From positions 124,001 through 188,000 of the forward strand of contig PVBG01000008.1 in the NCBI GenBank assembly GCA_002968845.1: a stretch of DNA of 64,000 nt. Reading direction: 5' to 3'. Both the position numbers and the translations under genes were made by a program. This document shows positions 36,846 through 46,487 of the stretch, piece after piece; positions within the stretch are counted from its first letter, which is position 1; every line of letters starts with the position of its first letter. This DNA is from Neorhizobium tomejilense (GTDB lineage: Bacteria; Pseudomonadota; Alphaproteobacteria; Rhizobiales; Rhizobiaceae). The notes beneath the pieces were generated by a model that did no database searches, was not told the DNA's origin, and saw only the letters and a list, made by a program, of their open reading frames with translations.

Positions 36846-38257
36846 GTGCCGTGACCACCGAAGCCGTCGAGGCGGCGTCTCCTTTCGAAGATGCGGACGC
36901 GGCGCCGATCAATCCGCGGACCCGGCAGCTGCTGCAGGATCCGATCCTGCCGATGCTGATCCGGCTCGCATGGCCAAATATCCTGATCATGCTCGCCCAG
37001 GCATCGACAGGCCTTATCGAAACCTGGTGGATTTCGCATATGGGTACAGCTGCGCTGGCGGGCATGGCCCTGGTCTTTCCGGCCGTGATGCTGATGCAGA
37101 TGATGTCTGCCGGCGGTTTCGGCGGAGCTATTTCCTCGGCAATCGCCCGCGCGCTCGGTGGCGGCCGGCGTGACGATGCCGACCTGCTTGCCTGGCATGC
37201 CGTCGTCGTCAATGTCGCGATCGGGCTGTTGTTTTCGGCGATCATGCTCGCCTATGGCCGGCCGATCTATCGGGCGCTCGGCGGCGAAGGCGCGGAACTC
37301 GAGGCTGCGCTCGTCTATTCCAACGTGGTGTTCGGCGGCATGATCTTCGTCTGGCTGATGAACGGCCTGGCGAGCGTGGTGCGCGGCACGGGCAATATGC
37401 TGTTCCCGGCGCTGGTTACCTGCGTCGGTGCCGCACTCCTCGTGCCCGTATCGCCGCTTCTCATTTTCGGCTTCGGTCCGTTCCAGGGGCTCGGCATCGC
37501 CGGCGGCGGTCTGGCCCTGGTGCTCTACAGTTCCGGCAGCACCGCGGTGCTTGCCTGGTACATCCTCTCCGGCCGCAATCTCGTGCGCTTCGGCGTCGGA
37601 CCGCTTCGCTGGGCGATGTTCCTGGATATCGTCCGCCTCGGCGCTGCCGCGGCGATCAATTCCGTTCTCACCAATGTGACCATCGGCATTGCCACGGCTC
37701 TGGTGGCGACAAAGGCGGGCGTCTCGGCGGTGGCCGGTTTCGGTACCGGCGCGAGGCTCGAATATCTGCTGATCCCCGTGATCTTCGGCATCGGTGCGCC
37801 GATGGTGGCGCTAGTTGGCACCAACATGGGCGCCGGCCAGAAAGATCGCGCAATGCGCATCGCCTTCACCGGCGCCGCCATTGCCTTCGTCATCACCGAA
37901 GTGATCGGCCTGATCGCGGCGATCTTCCCGGTCGCGTGGATTTCGCTGTTCAGCGAGGAGCATGGAGCGATCGATGCGGGAGTCGCCTATCTGCAGATCG
38001 TCGGGCCAGTTTATGGTTTCTTCGGCGGCGGGCTGGCGCTCTATTTCGCCTCTCAAGGCGCGGGCCAGCTACTCTGGCCGCTTGCCTGTGGTTTTCTGAG
38101 ACTTGCCATTGCAGGTCTCGGGGGCTGGCTGGCGCTGGAGTTTACCGGATCGCTCAACGGTCTGTTCTTTGCGCTGGCAGCTGGTCTGGTCGCCTATGGT
38201 GGGATCCTGTTCCTCGCCATCCGCTCCGGTGTCTGGTTCCGCGGAAAGGCAGCCTGA
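36842..38257 (+). CDS. MATE-family multidrug efflux protein
   Basis: A 471-residue antiporter with about 12 membrane helices in two repeats. The N-terminal half includes MLIRLAWPNILIMLAQASTG, typical for MATE/NorM transporters that export cationic drugs in exchange for sodium or protons. It is expressed with the HxlR-type regulator, whose reading frame it overlaps by four bases. It converges with thiQ, with no bases between the two stop codons. Confidence 0.92.
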   Translation: MSAVTTEAVEAASPFEDADAAPINPRTRQLLQDPILPMLIRLAWPNILIMLAQASTGLIETWWISHMGTAALAGMALVFPAVMLMQMMSAGGFGGAISSAIARALGGGRRDDADLLAWHAVVVNVAIGLLFSAIMLAYGRPIYRALGGEGAELEAALVYSNVVFGGMIFVWLMNGLASVVRGTGNMLFPALVTCVGAALLVPVSPLLIFGFGPFQGLGIAGGGLALVLYSSGSTAVLAWYILSGRNLVRFGVGPLRWAMFLDIVRLGAAAAINSVLTNVTIGIATALVATKAGVSAVAGFGTGARLEYLLIPVIFGIGAPMVALVGTNMGAGQKDRAMRIAFTGAAIAFVITEVIGLIAAIFPVAWISLFSEEHGAIDAGVAYLQIVGPVYGFFGGGLALYFASQGAGQLLWPLACGFLRLAIAGLGGWLALEFTGSLNGLFFALAAGLVAYGGILFLAIRSGVWFRGKAA

Positions 38258-38965
38258 TCAGCCGGAAAGAAATTCGGCGAGTGCCGGAATATCGCGCCGG
38301 GCGAGGAATTCCTCGGCGGGCGCCTGCAGCAGGATCTGGCCGTGGTCGACGAAGATCGCATGGTCGGCCAATCGGCCGACCTCATCCGGATCGTGGGTCA
38401 CGATCAGCACCGTATTGCCGGTCTCGCGATGCAGGTCGATGAGCAGGCTGGCCATCGAAAGCCTGAGCCCGGGGTGGAGGGCCGCGAACGGCTCGTCCAT
38501 CAGCAGAACCGGTTTTTTGCGCACCAGAGCCCGTGCGAAGGCGGCCCGCTGCCTTTCGCCACCGGAAAGCGTCCCCGGCATCCGTTTCTCAAAACCGCTC
38601 AAGCCCACGCGCTCCAGCGCCTGTGATATGGCGGCCCGATCACTGTTGGAAAGTTTCAGCGAGGGGCTGATGCCGAGGCCGATATTGGTGGCGAGGTCCA
38701 GATGGGCGAAGAGATTGTTGTCCTGAAAGATCAGCGATACGGGACGCTCGGAGGGATGTTTTTCCGTCACGTCCCCGCCCGCGATCAGGATACGGCCGCG
38801 GTCCGGCGTCTCGAAGCCGGCAACGAGGTTGAGGAAGGTCGATTTGCCGGAGCCGGATGGGCCGGTAATCGCCGTCACGGCACCGGCCGGCAAAGCACAG
38901 TCGAAGCGGAATTCCCTGATGCCGAGCTTCAGTTCAACCTTGTTGAGCGCGATGTCGTCAGCCAT
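38258..38965 (-). CDS. thiQ: Thiamine ABC transporter ATPase
   Basis: A 235-residue ABC ATPase with Walker [10 protein letters not shown] (about 35), Q-loop IFQDNNLF, signature LSGGERQR and Walker [11 protein letters not shown]. It energises thiamine/TPP uptake by ThiBP. It is the third gene of the thiBPQ operon, overlapping the thiP end by eight bases, under the TPP riboswitch at 41645-41731. Confidence 0.94.
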   Translation of the reverse strand: MADDIALNKVELKLGIREFRFDCALPAGAVTAITGPSGSGKSTFLNLVAGFETPDRGRILIAGGDVTEKHPSERPVSLIFQDNNLFAHLDLATNIGLGISPSLKLSNSDRAAISQALERVGLSGFEKRMPGTLSGGERQRAAFARALVRKKPVLLMDEPFAALHPGLRLSMASLLIDLHRETGNTVLIVTHDPDEVGRLADHAIFVDHGQILLQAPAEEFLARRDIPALAEFLSG

Positions 38966-40577
38966 GGTTTGTTTCCCTTCGGCCGGCAGTGCCGATCATC
39001 GTCAAAGCCAGGCAGATGATGCCGAGGATGAGCGCCAGTCCGTCCGCATCGTTTGTCCGATAGCTGGATAGCCGGCTATAGACAAGCCAGGGAAGGGTGG
39101 TGAGATCGCTGGAGCCGAACAGTGCCACCGCGCCGAGATCGCCCAGCGACAGCGCCATGGCGAAGGACAGCGCCGTCAGCAGCGGCCTTGCCAGAACCGG
39201 CAGATCGATCCTCCATGCCCGTGAAAAGCCGGAAAGGCCGAGGCTTGCCGACAGCCTGCCTGTCCGCTTGCGGTGCGTTTCGACGGCCGGGGCCAAAACG
39301 CGCATCACAAAGGGAAGCGCCATCAGCATGTTGATGATCGCCACCAGCGCCGGGGCGAAGCGCGCCACATCGCCGAACGGGCGCAGCATCAGGAACCAGC
39401 CGGTCCCGAGCACGACCGGCGGCACGAGCAGCACCAGCGAGGACATCCCACCCAAGGACACGGAAAACGCCTTGGCCGTTCCGCCAGGCGTCTTCATGTC
39501 TGAGATTGCTCCGCGCCCAGCAATGATAGCCAGGGAGGTCAGAACGGCCAGCAGGCCGGCGGAAAGCGCGATCGTGAGACTGGTCCAGGTGGCGCGCAGG
39601 AAGGCGGGGCTGTTGACGAGGCTCCAGAGATTGGCCTGGACGCCAGCGCCGACGATCGAGGCGAGCGGCAGGATCAGGAATATCGTGGCAAGCAGGATCG
39701 CCAGCACATCCCAGAGCCACGCGGGCAACGTTCGGCCATCGAACCGGCGGGTCGCCCGACCGGCCGTGATGCCAGCGTCGTCAGGGGCTGGAAACAGCGA
39801 AATCGCAATCAGGATCAGCGCCGTCACGCCGATCTGCAGCAGCGACAGCGCTATGGCGCGCGGAGGGTCGAAATCGAAACGCAGCGACTGGTAGATCGCC
39901 ACTTCGAGCGTGGTCGCGGCCGGCCCGCCGCCGAGCACCAGGACGAGCGTGAAGCTCGTGGCGCACAGCATGAAAACCAGGCCGGCAATGCCTGGGATGA
40001 CGCGGCGGGCCGCAGGCCACTCGATGAAGCGGAAAACGGAGAAGGGTTTCATCCCGAGGCTGGAGGAGAGCAGCCAATATTCCGCCGGCAGGCGCTCCAG
40101 CGCGGCAAGCAGCAGTCTCGCGGCGAGCGGAAGGTTGAAGAACACATGTGCCAGCAATATGCCGGAAAGCCCATAAACGCTAATCGGTTGTTCGAGACCA
40201 AGCTTCAATAGCAGGCTGTTCATCACCCCCTGCCGCCCCCAGATGCCGATCAGGCCGAGCGCGCCGATCAGTACCGGCAGGCCCATAGGCAACGCCATCA
40301 GCCGGATGACCCATACACGGCCTGGAAAGCGCGGGCGGCGTGCGAGCGCGAGTGCGACGGGAAGGGCGAAGACGACCGACAGCAGCGTCGAAAGAACCGC
40401 CTGCAGCAGGGTGAAACGCAGAATTCGCCAGGTATAGGCGGCGAACAGCCGGCTTTGGGTGTTGCCTGCGTCCCAAGAGAGAAGGGCGGCGACTGCGATG
40501 CCGACGAAGAAGGCGATTCCGGCAAGGCTCAGCAGCCCCCAGCCTATCCCGCGTCTCCGCTCGGCCCTCGTCAGCAT
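38958..40577 (-). CDS. thiP: Thiamine ABC transporter permease (fused double domain)
   Basis: A 539-residue inner-membrane permease with about 12 helices in two BPD_transp_1 halves. EAA-type loops are visible ([16 protein letters not shown] and [16 protein letters not shown]). It moves thiamine delivered by ThiB across the inner membrane. The start codon lies 3 bp after the thiB stop. Confidence 0.94.
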   Translation of the reverse strand: MLTRAERRRGIGWGLLSLAGIAFFVGIAVAALLSWDAGNTQSRLFAAYTWRILRFTLLQAVLSTLLSVVFALPVALALARRPRFPGRVWVIRLMALPMGLPVLIGALGLIGIWGRQGVMNSLLLKLGLEQPISVYGLSGILLAHVFFNLPLAARLLLAALERLPAEYWLLSSSLGMKPFSVFRFIEWPAARRVIPGIAGLVFMLCATSFTLVLVLGGGPAATTLEVAIYQSLRFDFDPPRAIALSLLQIGVTALILIAISLFPAPDDAGITAGRATRRFDGRTLPAWLWDVLAILLATIFLILPLASIVGAGVQANLWSLVNSPAFLRATWTSLTIALSAGLLAVLTSLAIIAGRGAISDMKTPGGTAKAFSVSLGGMSSLVLLVPPVVLGTGWFLMLRPFGDVARFAPALVAIINMLMALPFVMRVLAPAVETHRKRTGRLSASLGLSGFSRAWRIDLPVLARPLLTALSFAMALSLGDLGAVALFGSSDLTTLPWLVYSRLSSYRTNDADGLALILGIICLALTMIGTAGRRETNHG

Positions 40578-40580
40578 GGA

Positions 40581-41591
40581 TCAGTTGATGCTCATGGCCG
40601 TCAGCCATTCGTCGATCCAGGCCTGCCGGTTCTTGGCCACCTGGTCCGACCCCATCAGGAAAGTCTTGGTCGGCTGCACCAGGTTGTTGAATGCGTCGGG
40701 GAGCGGCTGGGAGGTCGTGGCGGCCGGCATCATCCAGTTGGTGGTCGGGATGACGTCCTGGAAGGCCGGCGAGACCATGAATTTCAGGAACTGTTTCGCC
40801 AGATCCTTTTCCTTCGCCCCCTTCAGCATGCCGGCAACTTCGATCTGGATGTAATGGCCTTCGGAGAATGAGGCGGCCTGGTAGCGCTCCGTCTTCTCCT
40901 CGACCATGTGATAGGCCGGCGAGGTCGTGTAGGAAAACACCATCGGCACTTCGCCCTTGGTGAACAGGCCATAGGCCTCCGACCAACCGGGCGTGACGGT
41001 CAGCACGCGTTTCCTGAGCTTCGCCCAGGCCTCCGGCGCCTGGTCGCCATAGACCGATTTCACCCAGAGCAGCAGGCCGAGGCCGGGTGTCGAGGTGCGC
41101 GGGTCCTCGATGGCGATCTTCTGCGCCGGATCGCCGTCCACCAGTTCCTTGAGGCTTTTCGGCGGGTTCTTGATCGCCTGCGTATCGTAGACGACGGCGA
41201 AATGGCCGTAGTCGTAGGGGATGAACGTGTCGTCGCTGTAATTGCCGGGGACCTTGGCCGCGGCGGCGTCGAGCCCGTGCGGCTCGAACAGGCCGGTCGC
41301 CTTTGCCTCGGAGATCAGGTTGGTATCGAGGCCGAGCGCGATATCGGCGTCGGTGCCTTTGCCTTCCAGTTTCAGGCGGGTCAGAAGCGCCACGCCATCG
41401 GCGACGCCGACGAAATTGAGCTTGCAGGCGCAAGTCTTTTCGAACGCCTCTTTCATCTTGGGACCCGGGCCCCAATCGGAGATGAAGCTCTCGTAGGTGT
41501 AGACGGTCAGCGTCTTTTCCTGCGCTTCGGCCGGCGCGGAAAGAGAAAAGGCGGCAGCGGCCGCGAGTATGGAAAGAATGGTGCTGCGCAT
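40581..41591 (-). CDS. thiB: Periplasmic thiamine-binding protein
   Basis: A 336-residue extracytoplasmic solute-binding protein. The signal peptide [19 protein letters not shown] has a likely cleavage after APAEAQ. The mature part begins [11 protein letters not shown], as in E. coli TbpA. GAGGAG 7 bp before the ATG at 41591 supports this start over the longer frame. It is first in thiBPQ, directly behind the TPP riboswitch. Confidence 0.95.
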   Translation of the reverse strand: MRSTILSILAAAAAFSLSAPAEAQEKTLTVYTYESFISDWGPGPKMKEAFEKTCACKLNFVGVADGVALLTRLKLEGKGTDADIALGLDTNLISEAKATGLFEPHGLDAAAAKVPGNYSDDTFIPYDYGHFAVVYDTQAIKNPPKSLKELVDGDPAQKIAIEDPRTSTPGLGLLLWVKSVYGDQAPEAWAKLRKRVLTVTPGWSEAYGLFTKGEVPMVFSYTTSPAYHMVEEKTERYQAASFSEGHYIQIEVAGMLKGAKEKDLAKQFLKFMVSPAFQDVIPTTNWMMPAATTSQPLPDAFNNLVQPTKTFLMGSDQVAKNRQAWIDEWLTAMSIN

Positions 41592-41644
41592 CAGCGTCTC
41601 CTCGTTTTGGTGACAAAGGGGAATAGGCGCTGATGAAGAGCCGT

Positions 41645-41731
41645 CTAATCCCTCCGCCGGTGTTAACCGGATCAGGTTCCGCGGGTTGGCCAAAGGCCTC
41701 TCAGCCGCACGAAAACGCGCGGCACCCCGTT
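41645..41731 (-). ncRNA. TPP riboswitch (THI element)
   Basis: The minus strand shows the conserved elements in order: GGGGTGCC near the 5' end, GCTGAGAGG, then ACCTGATCCGGTTAACACC and GGCGGAGGGA. These form the two arms that bind thiamine pyrophosphate. The element ends about 54 bp before the thiB start, so high TPP should lower thiBPQ expression. The mechanism (terminator or RBS masking) is not clear by eye. Confidence 0.95.
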
Positions 41732-41836
41732 AGAGCAGGATCAGATTTAGCGGCGAGGCGAATGGCTGGCAAGAGGCGGTCTGCGGCCGGCTCAAGGCGC
41801 ATTCGGCAGGAGCAACACGGCTCAGTGGTTCATGGG

Positions 41837-42286
41837 TCAGTGGTTTTGCGGAAACACTTTCAGTTCACGCGGAACGATCGCCATGCCGCCCAGCCGGTTG
41901 GCAACGGCGTAGTCGATGGTCTTCTCGACCACATCGGGCATGACCGGTTTGGTGAGAACGCCGAGCGAGCCTTTGACGCCGGCTTCCACATCGTCCGGAT
42001 TGCCGGTCATAAAGACGACGGTAATGCCATATTGCTCGGCAAGCTCTCGACCGATCTCCGGACCAGTCCGGCCGTCCGAAAGATTGACATCGACCAGGGC
42101 GATATCGGCATAGGCGGCGAGCGCCAGGGCGTGTTTGCGGGCATTGGCAAAACCGGCGACTTTCAGGCCCATGGCTTCGATCGTCTCGGCTACATCGAGC
42201 GCGATCAGAAACTCGTCTTCGACAATCATAACTCTTTGATTCATCGCCTCAGTGGCCAGCCGACGACGCGTAACATTTGTCAGCAT
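41837..42286 (-). CDS. Stand-alone response-regulator receiver protein
   Basis: A 149-residue protein made of one CheY-like receiver domain, starting at QRVMIVEDEFLIALDV. It has phospho-acceptor D66 in ALVDVNLSDG, a Thr in VFMTGN and a Lys in LTKPV. There is no output domain. The start at 42286 (MLTNVTRR...) follows GGGGA by 7 bp; an internal ATG at 42244 is possible. HWE-type kinases often signal to such single receivers; the kinase at 49.8-51.6 kb has its own receiver, so pairing is unknown. Confidence 0.85.
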   Translation of the reverse strand: MLTNVTRRRLATEAMNQRVMIVEDEFLIALDVAETIEAMGLKVAGFANARKHALALAAYADIALVDVNLSDGRTGPEIGRELAEQYGITVVFMTGNPDDVEAGVKGSLGVLTKPVMPDVVEKTIDYAVANRLGGMAIVPRELKVFPQNH

Positions 42287-42446
42287 TGGATGTCCCCATT
42301 CGGTTGATCGGTTCCTGGCAGGCCGATCCGTCCCCGGGACATTTCGACCACTACTCACACCCCAGAACGCCCCGGGACATCATATGTTCCGCTCCGCGAC
42401 AAATATTTTTTTAGCTAACTATCTGTTAAGCTTAACAAATTGCAAA

Positions 42447-44267
42447 TCAGCCTTCAATTTCCTCACGCAGCATTTCGAGCTCCAGCCATTCTTCTTCCAT
42501 TTTGCTGATGCTTTGGCGCAGCTTTTCCATCTCCGCAGCCAGCTTGTTGAAGGCGGCGGGATCCTTGGTGAAGAGGTTGGGATCGGCCATTTTCTTCTCG
42601 CGGGCGGCGATCTCGGCCTCGGCTTTTGCCATTTCCTTCGGCAGGTTCTCGAGCGCGAATTTCTGCTTGAAGGAAAGCTTGCCTTTGCCCTTCGGGATGC
42701 CGGAAACCGATGCTGCAGTATCGGTTTTTGCCCTGTCAGCTTTTTCCGTGCGGCGCCTTTCCTCCAGCGCGCCCTTCCGCTGCGCCAGCATATCCGTGTA
42801 GCCGCCGGCATATTCGATCCAGCGGCCGTCCGGTGCGTCCGGATTGGCGGGGGCGATGGTCGAGGTCACGGTGCGGTCGAGGAAGTCACGGTCGTGGCTG
42901 ACGAGGATGACGGTGCCGGTATAGCCGGCGACGATTTCCTGCAGCAGGTCCAGCGTCTCGATGTCGAGGTCGTTGGTCGGTTCGTCCAATATCAGGAGGT
43001 TGGACGGCCGGGCCATGATGCGGGCGAGCATCAGCCGGGCGCGCTCGCCGCCGGAAAGGTTCCTGATCGGTGTCCTGATCTGCTCCGGCTGGAACAGGAA
43101 GTCCTTCATGTAGCCTGCGACATGCCGCTGTTCGCCGTTGACCAGCAGCGTCTCGCCGCGTCCATCCGTCAGATAGTGGGACAGCGTGTCCTCGGGGTCC
43201 AGGTCCTCGCGCTTCTGGTCGAGCGTGGCGATTTCCAGGTTGGTGCCGAGCTTGACGGTGCCGGTGTCGGGCGTCAGCTGGCCGGTCAGCATCTTCAGAA
43301 GCGTCGTCTTGCCGGCACCGTTCGGGCCGACGAGACCGATGCAGTCGCCGCGATGCACGCGGATCGAGAACGGCGCGACGATCGGCCGGTCGTAGCTCTT
43401 GGTGATGTTCTCGGCCTCGATGACAAGCTTGCCGGATTCACGGCCTTCGCTGACGCTCGCCTGCACCGTGCCCTGCGGTCCTTTATGGCCGCGGTAATTG
43501 CCGCGCATCGTCTGCAGCTCACCGAGGCGGCGCATGTTGCGCTTGCGGCGCGCGGTCACGCCATAACGCAGCCAGTGTTCCTCGCGCTCGATCGCCTTGC
43601 CGAGCTTGTGCTGTTCCAGCTCTTCCGCCTCCAGCACTTCGTCGCGCCACGCTTCGAACTCGCCGAAACCGCGGTTCAGGCGTCGCGACGTGCCGCGATC
43701 GAGCCAGACCGTGGCATTCGAGACCTTTTCGAGGAAACGACGGTCATGCGAGATCACCACCAGCGCGCTTCTCGTCTTGCGCAGCTCGTCTTCCAGCCAT
43801 TCGATGGTCGGCAGGTCCAGATGGTTGGTCGGCTCGTCCAGCATCAGGATGTCGGGTTCGGGCGCCATGACGCGGGCAAGTGCTGCGCGTCGGGCCTCGC
43901 CGCCGGAGAGCGTGTTCGGGTGTTCCTGGCCGGTGAGGCCCAGATGTTCGAGCAGATAGGTGACGCGATAAGGATCGTCGCCCGGGCCGAGGCCCGCTTC
44001 GGCATAGGCCTGCACCGTCGAATAATCGGCGAAATCCGGCGCCTGTTCGAGATAGCGGATGGTCGAGGAGGGATGGCGGAACACCTCGCCCGACTGGGGC
44101 TCGACCATCCCGGCGGCGATCTTCATCAGCGTCGACTTGCCGGAACCGTTGCGGCCGACCAGGCAGATGCGGTCGCCCGGCTCTACCTGCATGCCGGCGC
44201 CGGCGAGAAGCGGCGCGCCGCCGAAGCTCAGGAAAATATCGTCAAGTTTCAGAATTGGGGGCGCCAA
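42447..44267 (-). CDS. ABC-F family ATPase (Uup-like)
   Basis: A 606-residue cytosolic protein with two ABC ATPase domains and no membrane part. The first domain has GRNGSGKST near 40, LSGGEARR and MLDEPTNHLD; the second has GPNGAGKTT near 320, LSGGERAR and ILDEPTNDLD. An Arg/Lys-rich linker joins them, and a C-terminal coiled-coil arm covers about 530-606. The arm and PtIM-like linker suit ribosome-acting ABC-F proteins. Whether it is Uup or another subfamily is not settled. It starts 3 bp after the thiN stop, so it is cotranscribed with it. Confidence 0.9.
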   Translation of the reverse strand: MAPPILKLDDIFLSFGGAPLLAGAGMQVEPGDRICLVGRNGSGKSTLMKIAAGMVEPQSGEVFRHPSSTIRYLEQAPDFADYSTVQAYAEAGLGPGDDPYRVTYLLEHLGLTGQEHPNTLSGGEARRAALARVMAPEPDILMLDEPTNHLDLPTIEWLEDELRKTRSALVVISHDRRFLEKVSNATVWLDRGTSRRLNRGFGEFEAWRDEVLEAEELEQHKLGKAIEREEHWLRYGVTARRKRNMRRLGELQTMRGNYRGHKGPQGTVQASVSEGRESGKLVIEAENITKSYDRPIVAPFSIRVHRGDCIGLVGPNGAGKTTLLKMLTGQLTPDTGTVKLGTNLEIATLDQKREDLDPEDTLSHYLTDGRGETLLVNGEQRHVAGYMKDFLFQPEQIRTPIRNLSGGERARLMLARIMARPSNLLILDEPTNDLDIETLDLLQEIVAGYTGTVILVSHDRDFLDRTVTSTIAPANPDAPDGRWIEYAGGYTDMLAQRKGALEERRRTEKADRAKTDTAASVSGIPKGKGKLSFKQKFALENLPKEMAKAEAEIAAREKKMADPNLFTKDPAAFNKLAAEMEKLRQSISKMEEEWLELEMLREEIEG

Positions 44268-44270
44268 CAG

Positions 44271-44927
44271 TCAGGCTCCTGTAAAGTCGTGGGGGCGGGC
44301 AAGGATCATGGCCTTGCCTTTCCTCAAATGGAATTCCACCCGGCCTTCTGCAACGTTCGAGACGGTGCGCGAGGAGCCGAAGGGGAGCGAGAAGTTGTCG
44401 AGCGGATAACGTGCGCCGATGATATCGAGCCCTTCCAGGTTGGAAAAACCGATGACTGAAAACAGCGAACCCTTCGGCAGGTCCAGGGTCTTTGTGCCCG
44501 GCAGCAGCGGCGCGGCCTCCTCGTCGCCCGACGTCAGCAGGATGTCGAGGTCGCGTTCGGCCAGGCTCATGGCATGAAAGAGATGCTGAAGCGCATGGTC
44601 GCTGCGCTCGCCGCCGAGCGCGCCGGCAAGGATCAGCCTTGTCGCGCCGCGTTCAACGGCTTCGGCTGTTGCGATCTCGCCGTCCGTCTCGTTCTTGGCC
44701 GGCGGAAAGGCCTGCCGCTCGACCTGCGGGAACTGCGCAATCAGCGCGGCGTCGGAGGAATCGAAATCGCCGACCCAGAGTTCCGGCTTCGCGCCGAGCG
44801 CGGCCGCATGGCGCATGCCGCTATCGGCCGCGATGAAGCGGCTGCCGGCGATCGTGTCCCGCAGGCGGTCGGTGACGTGCAAGTTGCCGCCGAGCAGAAT
44901 GGTGAAGGTCGAATGGGTCATGTGCAT
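44271..44927 (-). CDS. thiN: Thiamine pyrophosphokinase
   Basis: An enzyme of about 218 residues that transfers pyrophosphate from ATP to thiamine, making TPP. Motifs seen are AADSGMRHA, the catalytic WVGDFDSSD and KNETDGEIA, then GALGGERSDHALQH. The C-terminal thiamine-binding part contains SVIGFSNLEGL and PFGSSRTVSN. The start is either 44927 or 44921. TPP made here is the ligand of the riboswitch 2.5 kb downstream. It is divergent from moxR. Confidence 0.92.
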   Translation of the reverse strand: MHMTHSTFTILLGGNLHVTDRLRDTIAGSRFIAADSGMRHAAALGAKPELWVGDFDSSDAALIAQFPQVERQAFPPAKNETDGEIATAEAVERGATRLILAGALGGERSDHALQHLFHAMSLAERDLDILLTSGDEEAAPLLPGTKTLDLPKGSLFSVIGFSNLEGLDIIGARYPLDNFSLPFGSSRTVSNVAEGRVEFHLRKGKAMILARPHDFTGA

Positions 44928-45021
44928 TGCCCATAGCGCAAAGCCGGTGGAAAGGGAAAGCTGTTGCACCGTCACGGGTGAGCTTTTAGTTTGCGGCGCG
45001 TTTACCGATCAGGATCACGAG

Positions 45022-45861
45022 ATGCAGTTTCAGGGTACAGCGGACTATATTGCCGACAAGGATCTCATGGTGGCGGTCAACGCCGCGATCCGGCTCGAAC
45101 GTCCGCTGCTGGTGAAAGGCGAGCCCGGCACCGGCAAAACCGAGCTTGCGCGGCAGGTCGCCGCCGCCCTCGGGCTCGATCTGATCGAGTGGAACATCAA
45201 GTCCACCACCAAGGCGCAGCAGGGGCTCTACGAATACGATGCCGTCTCGCGGCTGCGCGACAGCCAGCTCGGCGACGAACGCGTCCACGACGTGGCCAAC
45301 TATATCCGCCGCGGCAAGCTGTGGCAGGCCTTTGCCTCCGACAGGAAGCTCGTCCTGTTGATCGACGAGATCGACAAGGCCGATATCGAGTTCCCGAACG
45401 ACCTGTTGCAGGAACTCGACCGCATGGAATTCCATGTCTACGAGACCGGCGAGATGGTCCGCGCCAAGGTCCGGCCGATCGTCATCATCACCTCCAACAA
45501 CGAGAAGGAACTGCCGGACGCCTTCCTGCGCCGCTGTTTCTTCCACTATATCCGTTTCCCGGACGTCGATACGCTCGCCCGCATCGTCGAGGTCCATTAT
45601 CCCGGCATCAAGCAGGCGCTGGTGCGCAACGCGCTCACGCAATTCTACGAGATCCGCGAGATGCCGGGGCTGAAGAAGAAGCCCTCGACCTCCGAAGCGC
45701 TCGATTGGATCCGGCTGCTGGTCTCGGACGACGTCGATCCGTCGGACCTGCGCGGCGACGTCAAGAACGCGCTGCCGAAGCTGCATGGCGCTCTCCTCAA
45801 GAACGAGCAGGACGTGCATCTCTTCGAGCGGATGGCCTTCCTGGCGCGGCGGGAAAGATGA
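45022..45861 (+). CDS. MoxR-family AAA+ ATPase
   Basis: A 279-residue ATPase with Walker A GEPGTGKT at 33-40, Walker B LLIDEIDKAD near 112 and sensor-1 ITSNNEKELP. MoxR proteins act as chaperones with a VWA partner to mature or insert metal cofactors; the CoxE-like VWA gene 1.6 kb downstream fits this. AGGA 7 bp before the ATG supports the start. The stop overlaps the Nudix start by four bases. Confidence 0.92.
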   Translation: MQFQGTADYIADKDLMVAVNAAIRLERPLLVKGEPGTGKTELARQVAAALGLDLIEWNIKSTTKAQQGLYEYDAVSRLRDSQLGDERVHDVANYIRRGKLWQAFASDRKLVLLIDEIDKADIEFPNDLLQELDRMEFHVYETGEMVRAKVRPIVIITSNNEKELPDAFLRRCFFHYIRFPDVDTLARIVEVHYPGIKQALVRNALTQFYEIREMPGLKKKPSTSEALDWIRLLVSDDVDPSDLRGDVKNALPKLHGALLKNEQDVHLFERMAFLARRER

Positions 45862-46298
45862 TGCCCGATGCGTTCAAGGTGCTGATCTACGCCGTCTGGC
45901 AGAATCGGTTGCTGGTTTTCGACGAGCCGGACTTTCCCGATCAGTGGTTGCAGGTGCCGGGCGGTACGATCGAGCCCGGGGAAGCGCCGGATATCGCCGC
46001 CGCTCGTGAATTTCACGAAGAGACAGGTCTTGCCGTCGATGTTCCGCTGCACCCGCTCATGGTTCACGATTACCGTTTCCAGAAGGATGGCAGGGAGATC
46101 TGCCATCGCCGGCATTATTTCCTGCTTCGACTGACGGGGGATTATGCCGACACCTGGATTCATATTGAGGAACATCGCTACGATGGCGGCGAGCCCATCC
46201 GTTTTCGCTTTTCCTGGATGCCGCTGGACGATGCGGCGCGCCAGCTCGGCGGCGGGCTGGCAGACGCGCTTCCGCTCGTTCTCATGGACGCGCCGTAG
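45858..46298 (+). CDS. Nudix hydrolase
   Basis: A 146-residue protein with a complete Nudix box, G-x5-E-x7-RE-x2-EE-x-G, read as GTIEPGEAPDIAAAREFHEE followed by TGL. It hydrolyses a nucleoside diphosphate linked to an unknown group. Two ATG codons (45858 and 45861) are possible starts. It overlaps the moxR stop (ATGA), so the genes are coupled; no further cue to substrate. Confidence 0.92.
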   Translation: MMPDAFKVLIYAVWQNRLLVFDEPDFPDQWLQVPGGTIEPGEAPDIAAAREFHEETGLAVDVPLHPLMVHDYRFQKDGREICHRRHYFLLRLTGDYADTWIHIEEHRYDGGEPIRFRFSWMPLDDAARQLGGGLADALPLVLMDAP

Positions 46299-46359
46299 GA
46301 GCAAGATTATGCTCCCATTGACGCCGGTCGTAGCAAGGCGTATTTGAACTTTCGAGAAT

Positions 46360-46413
46360 TCGTGGTGATTTGGCCGGCCGGCTTGCAGCCACGTTAAAAA
46401 AGTCGCTAAAGGG
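46360..46413 (+). ncRNA. SAM-II riboswitch (metA element)
   Basis: The sequence keeps the SAM-II core: P1 arms CGTGG (46361-46365) and CCACG (46389-46393), loop GTGATTTGGCCGGCCGGCTT, and 3' part GTTAAAAAAGTCGCTAAAGG that forms the pseudoknot. It lies 74 bp before metA. A GC-rich segment then T-rich DNA (about 46436-46475) may be the expression platform. SAM binding is expected to shut off metA. Confidence 0.95.
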
Positions 46414-46487
46414 CCGCGAGAAGATGTCTTCCCACGGACCGGTCGCGATTTATTTTGCCGCCGGTTTTATTTTTGTTGGGTTGAGAC

